From the NCBI GenBank assembly GCA_002841945.1, contig PHBI01000004.1, positions 62,001 through 126,000 of the forward strand: a DNA stretch of 64,000 bases, read 5' to 3'. Below, piece by piece: positions 8,908 through 16,193 of this stretch (position 1 is its first letter; each line of letters opens with the position of its first letter). The stretch is from Deltaproteobacteria bacterium HGW-Deltaproteobacteria-14. Its GTDB lineage: Bacteria > Myxococcota_A > UBA9042 > PHBI01. Below the pieces are notes generated by a model, which saw only the letters and a list, made by a program, of their open reading frames with translations, was not told where the DNA came from and ran no database searches. The translations under genes and the position numbers were made by a program.

Positions 8908-9123
8908 ATGATGGTTCACGCCCCGAGAGAAGAGTGCCCGCCGGAGGCGGCCGAGTACCCCGACGGCGAGATCGTCTACGACGCGCGCTCGCAGGCGAGC
9001 GTCGAGGCCACCCGGGAGGCGCTGCGGCGGCGCTTTGGGCTGGCGCCGACGCTGGCGAGTGAGCCCCGCGGGCTGGTCCGCCAGCTCCGTCGCATCTTCG
9101 CGCGCCGGCGCCCGCGGGGGTGA
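8908..9123 (+). CDS. Small hypothetical protein
   Basis: A 71-residue frame starting at tandem ATG codons (8908 and 8911), preceded by the purine-rich gagggggtagag. The N-terminal half is acidic (YPDGEIVYDARS), and the C-terminal half is strongly basic (RQLRRIFARRRPRG), as in some small nucleic-acid-binding or membrane-associated peptides. I recognise no family. The 270 bases before it, upstream of the divergent radical SAM gene, contain two GTCACCG repeats but no clear promoter. Confidence 0.4.
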   Translation: MMVHAPREECPPEAAEYPDGEIVYDARSQASVEATREALRRRFGLAPTLASEPRGLVRQLRRIFARRRPRG

Positions 9124-9130
9124 GGCTGGC

Positions 9131-10030
9131 TCAGCGCGGGGGCGCGCAGTAGCCGGCCGGCCCGTACCAGGGCACGCAGACGAAGTCGGGGTTGCACTCG
9201 GCCACGGCGATCTCGCAGACGCGGCGGCAGACCCCGACGCGGCAGATGAAGCCCGGGGCGCACGACTCGGGCTGCAGGCAGGCGTCGCCGGAGCGGCCGG
9301 AGCCGGGCAGGCGGCAGACCGGGGCCGGCGGATCGTCGACCCAGTAGCACGCCTCCCACTCGACGCAGTCCTGGGCGAGGAGATCGCAGGGGCGGTCGGA
9401 GGACCGCCGGAAGGCGCGCGGCAGCACCAGGTTGAAGACGCCGTCGACGTCGATCCAGGCGCCGTCGTCGGCGGTCAGGCGCCCCTTGATCTTGCCCGCC
9501 AACACGCCGCCCTGCGCCTCGCTCCAGCCGGTGATGGAGATCGTCCCGCTGGCGCCGACCCCGCCGGAGTCGTAGTCGCGGTTGTCGACGCCGAGGAGGA
9601 GGGTGGGCGGGGCGGGGCCGAAGTCGTAGTTCCCCGGGCCGACGGTGTCGCGCTCGCCCGCCGCGCCGAGGACGACCCCGAAGTCGAGCTCGACGAGGAG
9701 CAGCCGGACCGTGACGATGGCGTCGCCGAAGGCGAGCTCCATGGTCGGCTCGGTCCCGGGGTTCGAGAACAGGAAGACGAGCGGGCCGTCGGCGGTGACG
9801 TCGCGCGCGATGACGAAGGCCTCGCCGTCGGAGTCGGTGGCGCTGAGGAAGTAGGCCGTCCGGTCGCGCGCGAGGTGGGGGATGGACACCACGTCATTCG
9901 CAATTGCGATATCGCTGGCGCTGTCCGCGAGGATCGCGTCCCCTTCGGGGGCGCTGATCGGGTCCTGACCGCAGGCGGCCAGGGTGAGAGCGGCCAGGAT
10001 GAAGACGGCCCGGCGTGTCGACCTTGTCAT
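9131..10030 (-). CDS. Cys-rich lipoprotein
   Basis: A 299-residue secreted lipoprotein. The signal peptide MTRSTRRAVFILAALTLAAC ends in a lipobox with Cys20. The middle is a beta-rich region of about 170 residues without a recognised fold. The C-terminal 80 residues hold about 14 cysteines spaced like the short disulfide-rich modules (CxPESCAPGFICRxGVC) common in Myxococcota surface proteins. It is convergent with the small gene at 8908. The function is unknown; surface binding is a reasonable guess only. Confidence 0.75.
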   Translation of the reverse strand: MTRSTRRAVFILAALTLAACGQDPISAPEGDAILADSASDIAIANDVVSIPHLARDRTAYFLSATDSDGEAFVIARDVTADGPLVFLFSNPGTEPTMELAFGDAIVTVRLLLVELDFGVVLGAAGERDTVGPGNYDFGPAPPTLLLGVDNRDYDSGGVGASGTISITGWSEAQGGVLAGKIKGRLTADDGAWIDVDGVFNLVLPRAFRRSSDRPCDLLAQDCVEWEACYWVDDPPAPVCRLPGSGRSGDACLQPESCAPGFICRVGVCRRVCEIAVAECNPDFVCVPWYGPAGYCAPPR

Positions 10031-10156
10031 GGGACAGGCATAATCCGACCGAACGGTTACGTCCAGTTCACGGGAGGCATGGGGTGTCAGGGAGCGCGCT
10101 GTTGCGGCGCAAGATGCCCGCCCCGCGCGCGTTCGCCCCCTCCCCTGCCGCCGGCG

Positions 10157-10690
10157 CTACTGAATCCCCAGCAGCTCGACGTCGAAGACGAGCATCCCGC
10201 CCGGGGCGCCCTCGTGGGGGTTCGCGCCGTAGGCGAGGTCGGCCGGGATCCAGAAGCGGCGCTTCTCGCCGGTGACCATCAGCTGCACGCCCTCGGTCCA
10301 GCCGCGGATGACGCCGCTGAGCGGGAAGACGGCGGGCTCGCCCCGGGCGACGGAGCTGTCGAAGCGCGTGCCGTCCGTCTGCCAGCCGGTGTAGTGGACC
10401 ACGACGGTGTCGCGCGCGGACGGGTGGCGCGCGCCGGTGCCGGGGCGCAGGACGCGGCTCGCGAGCCCCGACGGGGTAAACTCGGCGTCGACCGGGGGCC
10501 CCGCGACGTCCGGCGGCGCGGCGAGCGGGTCGTCCGACTCGGCGCCGACGGGGGCGCGGCCGAGGTCAGCGGCCGGGCCGGAGGAGGGGCGCGGCTCGGT
10601 CCCGGGGTCCCAGCCGACGTCGCCGCTGGTGCGACAGGCGAGGAGCCCGAGGCTGGCGGCGATCCACAGACAGCAGGTGAAGGTCTTCAT
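10157..10690 (-). CDS. FKBP-type peptidyl-prolyl isomerase lipoprotein
   Basis: A 177-residue lipoprotein ending in one FKBP domain, which catalyses cis-trans isomerisation of X-Pro bonds in envelope proteins. The signal peptide ends with the lipobox LLAC (Cys19), followed by a Pro/Asp-rich linker of about 50 residues. The FKBP domain (about 72-177) shows VVVHYTGW, GTRFDSS, VIRGWTEGVQLM and GGMLVFDVELL, the standard active-site landmarks. I chose the ATG at 10690 because the signal peptide begins there; the open frame continues upstream without similarity. Confidence 0.88.
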   Translation of the reverse strand: MKTFTCCLWIAASLGLLACRTSGDVGWDPGTEPRPSSGPAADLGRAPVGAESDDPLAAPPDVAGPPVDAEFTPSGLASRVLRPGTGARHPSARDTVVVHYTGWQTDGTRFDSSVARGEPAVFPLSGVIRGWTEGVQLMVTGEKRRFWIPADLAYGANPHEGAPGGMLVFDVELLGIQ

Positions 10691-10922
10691 CGCGGCGAGC
10701 CTGCCACAGCTCGGCCGCGATCGCACCCGGAAGCGGGGGCGGCGGCGAGGTCTCGGCGGGGGGGCGCGTCGCGGACGCCGACGGGACCGTGGCGGTCGCG
10801 CCGATGTTGCGTGGCAATATCCATGACGACCCCATATCCCGCCACGGGTTCGAGGAAACGACCGCAACGCCACAGGACCGTCTCCCGGGGCGGCTCCGGG
10901 CGCCATGAACAAAATTCACAAC

Positions 10923-10952
10923 TTGATTTGCGTCAAATCTGACCGATAGGGT
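10923..10952 (+). promoter_or_regulatory. Candidate promoter with dyad for gene at 11041
   Basis: TTGATT (10923-10928) and TAGGGT (10947-10952) are 18 bases apart in an AT-richer stretch. The region also holds the dyad GATTTG-CGT-CAAATC (10925-10939), which would overlap the -35 element. The rest of the 350-base gap (10691-11040) shows nothing else I can support. AGGAGA precedes the ATG at 11041. Confidence 0.35.
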
Positions 10953-11040
10953 AATTTCGAAGAATGGGAGGTCATTTCGGGCGACTCGTCACTTGAGGCG
11001 GTCGTGCGGCCGGTGATCCCCAAGCTCCAGGAGACTTGCC

Positions 11041-12309
11041 ATGGCGCAGCAGATCCAGCGGCGCGAGAGCGCACTGCACGACACCTCGAACACCACCAGC
11101 GCGGACCGCCGGGGCTCCGACCGCTCGAACCTGCGCGGCCTGTCGTACGCCGAGGGCGTCAGCGCGCTGAGCCCGGACAACGTGCAGCTGATGCCGGACG
11201 CGAGCGCGAGCGTGCAGAAGCGCGACAAACCGGGGGACAAGGGCGGCGACAAGGAGGCGGCCAAGAACGCGGCCGGACCTCCCGCGAGGATCGAGGCCCT
11301 CGGGCTCCCGCGCAAGATCACGGTACACTGCCCGCTGGCGGTGTGGGATCAGCTCGACAAACCCCAGCGGGACGCGGTGATCGAGTATCTCGAGCACCAG
11401 AAGTACCTCGCCACCCGGAAGTCCAGCAAGCTCAAGCGCTGCGTCATCACCATCAGCGCGCAGAGCCTCTCCAGCATGAGCGAGCAGGAGGTCGCCGACC
11501 TCGAGCGGGAGCGGGACGCCAACACCGCCCGCCTCAACGGTCACCAGACGCCCACCGAGGGGGCGAGCGGGATGAAGGTCATCGGGGTCGACAAGGGCGA
11601 GGCGACGACCATCGTCATCCCGATCGACAAGGTGAAGGAGGTCCCGGTGATGACACCCGAGAACGACGAGGCGGTCTTCCCGACCACCGGCTCGACCTTC
11701 GACTCGGCCAAGTACGAGCCATCGGACATGCAGAACGACGCCGTCTTCAAGCTGCTCGACGAGGTGGCGGCCAAGATCCAGGAGTACCTGGCGAAGGACC
11801 CGAACGCGCAGATCAGCGTCAGCGCGATCGGCTCCGAGTCGCAGGTCCCCAACCCGCCGTCGCACCCGAACGTGTACGACCTGGCCAAGGCGCGCTCGCG
11901 CAACGCCATCACCCTGGCGCAGACCCACTTCGCGCGCTTCGCGGACGCCAAGATCAGCTACGGCGCGGAGATCGTGTCGGACCGCGGGCCGGCCTGGGAG
12001 AAGCCGTACGACTCGCACGCCGACAAGTACACGCAGCATCAGTACGTGCAACTCAAGGTGTCCGCCTCGATGATGGTCGACTCGGGCGAGACGACGCCGG
12101 TCGTGGAGCACTCCGAGGTCGAGGAGCAGCACTACGATCCGACCGTCGTGACGATGGACGTCGAGCGCTCCCTCAAGCTCGACGGCGGCGGCAACCTCGG
12201 CAAGAATCTCGAGAAGAGCCACAAGATGAGCAAGCGCAGAAAGGGCGGCACCTCGAGCAAGAAGTGGAAGCCGATCGAGTACGTGACCACCAAGTGCACC
12301 TACACCTGA
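11041..12309 (+). CDS. Hypothetical protein with OmpA-like segment
   Basis: A 422-residue protein with no signal peptide. The polar N-terminus contains LRGLSYAEGVSALSPD, a phrase I associate with proteins found alongside DUF4157 and extracellular contractile injection systems. A Lys/Asp/Gly-rich linker follows. The middle (about 215-330) has FDSAKYEPSD, ISVSAIGSESQ and AKARSRNAITLAQ, an arrangement resembling an OmpA-like peptidoglycan-binding domain but divergent. The C-terminus is basic (KMSKRRKGG). The gene is alone, with its own candidate promoter. The function is not established; a structural or effector role with an injection system elsewhere in the genome is an inference. A second DUF4157-type protein lies at 46796. 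Confidence 0.65.
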   Translation: MAQQIQRRESALHDTSNTTSADRRGSDRSNLRGLSYAEGVSALSPDNVQLMPDASASVQKRDKPGDKGGDKEAAKNAAGPPARIEALGLPRKITVHCPLAVWDQLDKPQRDAVIEYLEHQKYLATRKSSKLKRCVITISAQSLSSMSEQEVADLERERDANTARLNGHQTPTEGASGMKVIGVDKGEATTIVIPIDKVKEVPVMTPENDEAVFPTTGSTFDSAKYEPSDMQNDAVFKLLDEVAAKIQEYLAKDPNAQISVSAIGSESQVPNPPSHPNVYDLAKARSRNAITLAQTHFARFADAKISYGAEIVSDRGPAWEKPYDSHADKYTQHQYVQLKVSASMMVDSGETTPVVEHSEVEEQHYDPTVVTMDVERSLKLDGGGNLGKNLEKSHKMSKRRKGGTSSKKWKPIEYVTTKCTYT

Positions 12310-12395
12310 GCCGGGACCCATCCCCCTTGCCTTGTTGACGCCCAGCGACTACAGCTCTCCGCGCTCGCGGATCGCGCTTCGGCGCGGCCCGCGGC

Positions 12396-12436
12396 CCGGA
12401 CGAGACGCGCCGTACCCGGTCAGGACAAGACGACGC
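12396..12436 (+). ncRNA. Guanidine-III (ykkC-III) riboswitch
   Basis: The 41-base aptamer reads ccggacgag, then gcgccgtacccggtcagg, then acaagacgacgc. It matches the known class III guanidine aptamer almost base for base, including the ACAAGACG joining segment and the two halves that form the pseudoknot (ccgg with ccgg, gcgc with gcgc). It lies 31 bases upstream of the start codon of a Gdx/SugE guanidinium exporter, with the Shine-Dalgarno GGAGAGG at 12453-12459. The established role is to bind guanidinium and raise expression of the exporter, in this class most likely at translation initiation. Confidence 0.93.
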
Positions 12437-12467
12437 ACTTCCCGCTCACCCCGGAGAGGTGTTCGTC

Positions 12468-12800
12468 ATGTCCCCTTGGTTGATCCTCGTCGTCGCCGGC
12501 CTCCTCGAGGCCGGCTGGGCCCTCGGCCTCAAGTCCACCGCCGGCTTCACGCGCCCGGTCGCGAGCGTCGTCGTGGGCGCCGCGATCGTCGCGAGCCTCG
12601 CGCTGCTCGGGATCGCCACCCGCGACCTCCCGATCGGCACCGCGTACGCCGTCTGGGTCGGCATCGGCGCCCTCGGCGCCTTCGTCGGCGGGGTGGCCCT
12701 CTTCGGCGAGGCGCTCACCCTCGCGCGCGCCGGCTTCGCGCTCCTGCTGCTGGTGGCGATCGTCGGCCTCAAGATGACCGCGCAGCCCCCGGCTGGCTGA
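12468..12800 (+). CDS. gdx: Guanidinium exporter, SMR family (SugE/Gdx)
   Basis: A 110-residue small multidrug resistance protein of the Gdx (formerly SugE) subtype, an inner-membrane dual-topology dimer that exports guanidinium in exchange for protons. Four hydrophobic helices span almost the whole length. The first holds the essential Glu in AGLLEAGWALGLK, and the third region has LPIGTAYAVWVGIGALGA, both close to E. coli SugE. The ATG at 12468 is chosen because GGAGAGG lies eight bases upstream; an in-frame GTG at 12459 is less likely. The guanidine-III riboswitch immediately upstream independently supports the Gdx assignment over a broad-range EmrE. Confidence 0.95.
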   Translation: MSPWLILVVAGLLEAGWALGLKSTAGFTRPVASVVVGAAIVASLALLGIATRDLPIGTAYAVWVGIGALGAFVGGVALFGEALTLARAGFALLLLVAIVGLKMTAQPPAG

Positions 12801-12844
12801 CGTCCCCGGCCCCCGCCCCCGCGGTCGTCACCCGGCTGCCCGCG

Positions 12845-13822
12845 TCACTCGCGACAGCACAGCACGCCACCCTGCTGCTCGGGGTGGCTCTTGGTGACGT
12901 TGAGCGCCTCGTTGCTCCCGTCGGAGCCGCAGGACCAGGCGTTGGGCAGATCGGGGTACTTGCCGAGGTGGTTGCACCAGTCCCCACAGCCGCGGTCGTT
13001 GCGGAGCCCCTTGCACAGATCGTGGGAGCTCAGGACCAGGGGCGCGCACAGGTTCGCGACCGTCGGGTTGCTCGTGAAGTCGCAGCCGAGGTTGCCACAG
13101 CCGAAGAGGTCGTTGGTGGCCGTGGCCCCGCTCGCGCACGCGAAGGCGCCGGTCGACGACATCTGGGTCGTGAAGAAGACCGGGTCGGTCGCCCCGACCA
13201 GCGCCCCGTCGCAGCCCCCGGCGCTCTGGAGGACCTTGGCGCGGCCGAGGCACACCCCCCAGCCCTCGGCGCACAAGTCCGTCACGGTACACCCGACGCC
13301 GTCGGCGTTGGTCCCGGTGTTGCCCGCCGCGCGGTCGCACGAGACCGGCATGGCGAAGATCCCCGGCACGTCCCAGGCGCCGCCGCAGGCCGCGATGGCC
13401 GGGAACTGCGTGAGGTCGGCGAAGCCCTCCCGGGTGCCGTCCGCGCAGCCGACGCTCGAGACCGGCGGCGGCCCCGTGTCGGGGTCGATGGAGGTGTCGG
13501 CGGCCGCGCTGGTGTCGACGTCGGCGTCCGTGTCGGTGTCGGGGACCGCGGCGTCGCTGTCCGCGGTGTCGGCGGTGTCCGCGACGACCGCGGTGTCCGC
13601 GACGACCGCGGTGTCCGCGACGACCGCGGTGTCCGCGACGACCGCGGTGTCCGCGACCAGGCTCGTGTCGGCGTCCGAAGCCTCCGCGTCGCCGCCGAAC
13701 ACCACCTCGCCGACGGCGTCGACCAGGCCGATCGCCGCGCCCTCGCCGCTCGAGCAGCCGCTGGCCAGGGCCGGCGCGCAAGCGACGACGACGAGCACCC
13801 CGATCATGGTCGATCTCTTCAT
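12845..13822 (-). CDS. Lipoprotein with repetitive Asp/Ala/Thr/Val spacer and Cys-rich domain
   Basis: A 325-residue surface lipoprotein. The signal peptide ends in ALASGC (Cys23). A low-complexity spacer (about 45-120) contains the six-residue repeat VVADTA several times, then Asp/Thr-rich sequence. The C-terminal 200 residues are a Cys-rich globular domain (GCADGTREGFADL, CGGAWDVPGIF, HDLCKGLRNDRGCGDWC) that I have seen in families of Myxococcota proteins without known function. It lies divergent to the FG-GAP gene at 13983, sharing 160 bases of upstream sequence. It probably acts as an exposed adhesin or binding protein, but the ligand is unknown. Confidence 0.78.
   Translation of the reverse strand: MKRSTMIGVLVVVACAPALASGCSSGEGAAIGLVDAVGEVVFGGDAEASDADTSLVADTAVVADTAVVADTAVVADTAVVADTADTADSDAAVPDTDTDADVDTSAAADTSIDPDTGPPPVSSVGCADGTREGFADLTQFPAIAACGGAWDVPGIFAMPVSCDRAAGNTGTNADGVGCTVTDLCAEGWGVCLGRAKVLQSAGGCDGALVGATDPVFFTTQMSSTGAFACASGATATNDLFGCGNLGCDFTSNPTVANLCAPLVLSSHDLCKGLRNDRGCGDWCNHLGKYPDLPNAWSCGSDGSNEALNVTKSHPEQQGGVLCCRE
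13581..13652. repeat. Four perfect 18-bp tandem repeats inside the lipoprotein gene
   Basis: The unit gcgacgaccgcggtgtcc is repeated four times without mismatch, encoding the VVADTA units on the minus strand. Because the unit is a multiple of three, slippage would change spacer length without breaking the frame. Confidence 0.95.
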
Positions 13823-13982
13823 GACGCGACGATACGCGTGAGCGCCGCACGCCACAAACCGGCGCCGGCGACCGCGGGGGGCGACGCGGGTCGGACGACC
13901 GCCGCGACACCGCGCATGATCCCACCGCGACGACGTGCTATGAAATCGCCGTTCAGTTCCCACGCCCGACCGGTCGACCCCC

Positions 13983-16040
13983 ATGATTCACAGCCTCGCG
14001 CGCCTCTCGCCGATCACCGCCCCGCTCGCGCTCGCGCTCGCCCTCGGAGCGGCCTGCGGCGCGGCCACCTCCGCCGCCGGCGACACCGAGAGCCCGCTCG
14101 TCGACGTCGCCGAGGACGTCGTCGGGGTCGACACCCCCGCGGACGACGCCGCCGACACCGCCGTCGCCGACACCGCCGCCCCCGCGTGCACCGCGCGCGC
14201 CACGGTCGCCCCGGTCGCCCCCTTCTTCAGCGACGTCTCCCTCGCGAGCGGCATCCGCGTCGGCAACTACGACGAGCACCCGCCGGTCGCGGTCCCCATC
14301 AACGACCACAGCCGCGTCGCCTGGGCCGACCTCGACGGCGACGGCTGGGACGACATCGTCGCCCACTCGCTGTACCCGAACCCGCAGGCCGGCGTCCCCT
14401 TCGACCACGTCGTCCTGCTCAACAACCACGACGGCACCTTCCGCGACCACGCCGCCGCCTCGGGCCTGCGCGACGTGCAGGCCGCCATCTTCGTCTTCGG
14501 CGACGTCGACAACGACGGCGACCAGGACCTCTTCGCCGGGCTCGACGTGCCGCTGCCCGGCCAGCGCAGCGCCATCTACCTCAACGACGGCGCCGGGGTC
14601 TTCACCCGCCGCGACGGCTCGGGGGTCGACGCGACCTCGGTGCCCACCTACGCCGCCAACGCGATGTTCCTCGACTACGACGGCGACGGCGCGCTCGATC
14701 TCTTCGTCGGCCAGGGGCACACCTCCTACGCCGTCCCCGACTCGCTCTTTCACGGCAACGGCGACGGCACCTTCACCGACGTGAGCGCGCTGCTCCAGAG
14801 CCGCCCCGCCCAGCCGACCAACGGCACCGTGACCTGCGACTACGACAACGACGGCGACCTCGACCTGATCGTCGGCACCTACGGCGTCAGCAGCGGGCTC
14901 GGCGCCAACCAGCTGTGGGACTACGACGCCGGCACCTTCACCGACGTCGGCGTCGCGACGGGCTTCGCGAGCCAGGCCACGGGCAACCGCTGGATCGCCG
15001 CGACGGGCTACGGCGCGGACCCCGAGCCGGGCAAGGGGCCGGGCACGTACATCGGCTCGAACACCTTCGGCGTCGACTGTGGCGACATCAACAACGACGG
15101 CCTCATGGACATCGCGATGGGGACGATCAGCCACCCCGGCGGCGACTACACGCGGACCTGGTCGGACCCGACGCAGCTCCTGATCAACCAAGGCCCGCGC
15201 GGGCCCGCCTCGCAGATCACCTTCGTCGACAAGGCCGCGGCGTGGGGCGTCCCGTACAACGAGGGGGACCTCGACCTGGCGCTGGCCGACTTCGACAACG
15301 ACGGGCTGCTCGACGTCGCCATCGGCCGCGAGAACAAGTACGAGAGCGGCTACACCGACCAAGAGCAGATGGGTTGGCTCGGCCTGATGCACCAGCTCGC
15401 CGGGCACACCTTCGAGAGCCTCGGCACCGTGAGCGGCCTCAACGACCTCGACGCCGCCTACGTCGCGAGCCTCACCGAGTGCGTCGAGGGCGACACCTGC
15501 CCGGACGGCGAGGCCTGCCTCGCGAGCCGCTGCCGCACGCCGTGTACGACCACCGCCGACTGCCCCTCGGCCCAGGAGACGTGCCACACCGGCGGCTTCT
15601 GCCGGCTGCTCACGACCGCCAAGCGCGCGCAGAACATCGCCTGGGCGGACTACGACCACGACGGCGACCTCGATCTCCTCGTCGGCGGGCGGGACCTCGG
15701 CGGCGGGCGCCCGAACTTCCTCTTCCGCAACGACATCGGGCACCAGAACCGCTGGCTCGGGTTCCGCCTCGTCGGCGACGGGGTGAAGGTCAACCGCGAC
15801 GCCGTCGGCGCGCGGGTCACGGTCCACGCCGGTGACGAGGCGCTGAGCCGCGAGATCCGCTCGAGCCGGGGCCTGAGCAGCACCGCCGACGGGCGCACGG
15901 CGTATTTCGGCCTCGGCGACCGCGGCTGCGGCTACACGGTCGAGGTGCGCTGGCCGGACGGGACGACCGTCACGCTGCCGGCGGGCGCTGTGGTCGAGGA
16001 GCGCCTGCTCACGGTCCGCTACCCGGACGCGATCGAGTAG
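13983..16040 (+). CDS. FG-GAP repeat lipoprotein with ASPIC/UnbV C-terminus
   Basis: A 685-residue exported protein. A signal peptide with a plausible lipobox (ALGAAC, Cys25) is followed by an Asp/Ala/Val/Thr-rich spacer. Then come at least seven calcium-binding DxDxDG FG-GAP/VCBS motifs (for example DLDGDGWDD, DVDNDGDQD, DYDGDGALD, DINNDGLMD, DFDNDGLLD, DYDHDGDLD), predicting a beta-propeller. A Cys-rich insertion (CPDGEACLASRC) sits between the propeller blades. The last 95 residues are an ASPIC/UnbV domain with SRGLSST, YFGLGDRG and VRWPDGT. Such proteins are surface or secreted; binding of ligands or matrix is inferred. Confidence 0.88.
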   Translation: MIHSLARLSPITAPLALALALGAACGAATSAAGDTESPLVDVAEDVVGVDTPADDAADTAVADTAAPACTARATVAPVAPFFSDVSLASGIRVGNYDEHPPVAVPINDHSRVAWADLDGDGWDDIVAHSLYPNPQAGVPFDHVVLLNNHDGTFRDHAAASGLRDVQAAIFVFGDVDNDGDQDLFAGLDVPLPGQRSAIYLNDGAGVFTRRDGSGVDATSVPTYAANAMFLDYDGDGALDLFVGQGHTSYAVPDSLFHGNGDGTFTDVSALLQSRPAQPTNGTVTCDYDNDGDLDLIVGTYGVSSGLGANQLWDYDAGTFTDVGVATGFASQATGNRWIAATGYGADPEPGKGPGTYIGSNTFGVDCGDINNDGLMDIAMGTISHPGGDYTRTWSDPTQLLINQGPRGPASQITFVDKAAAWGVPYNEGDLDLALADFDNDGLLDVAIGRENKYESGYTDQEQMGWLGLMHQLAGHTFESLGTVSGLNDLDAAYVASLTECVEGDTCPDGEACLASRCRTPCTTTADCPSAQETCHTGGFCRLLTTAKRAQNIAWADYDHDGDLDLLVGGRDLGGGRPNFLFRNDIGHQNRWLGFRLVGDGVKVNRDAVGARVTVHAGDEALSREIRSSRGLSSTADGRTAYFGLGDRGCGYTVEVRWPDGTTVTLPAGAVVEERLLTVRYPDAIE

Positions 16041-16089
16041 CCCTGCCCGGGCAGCGACGGGGGCGCGCGTCGTCACCTCGGACCGGTCA

Positions 16090-16130
16090 TTGACATGGCG
16101 CAACGATGGCTGATAGCTCTCTGTTATCAG
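16090..16130 (+). promoter_or_regulatory. Candidate promoter and dyad before the SUMF1 gene
   Basis: A perfect -35 hexamer TTGACA (16090-16095) is followed after 17-18 bases by the weak -10 region ATAGCTC. The dyad CTGATA-N9-TATCAG (16110-16130) overlaps that -10 region, so a bound protein there would block RNA polymerase. The coding start proposed at 16194 gives a leader of about 70 bases. Confidence 0.4.
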
Positions 16131-16193
16131 GGCAATCCTTCGCGGCGCACCCGGTTCTGGGGCTCGCTCAGATGGCCCGAGGGACTGGACGCC

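Noticed and set aside
10923..10939. Fnr box TTGAT-N4-GTCAA before the gene at 11041
   Set aside because: One half-site deviates and it coincides with the candidate -35 element, so it is equally explained as promoter sequence.
13581..13652. CRISPR-like tandem repeat
   Set aside because: The units are directly adjacent without spacers and encode VVADTA in frame, so they are a coding repeat.
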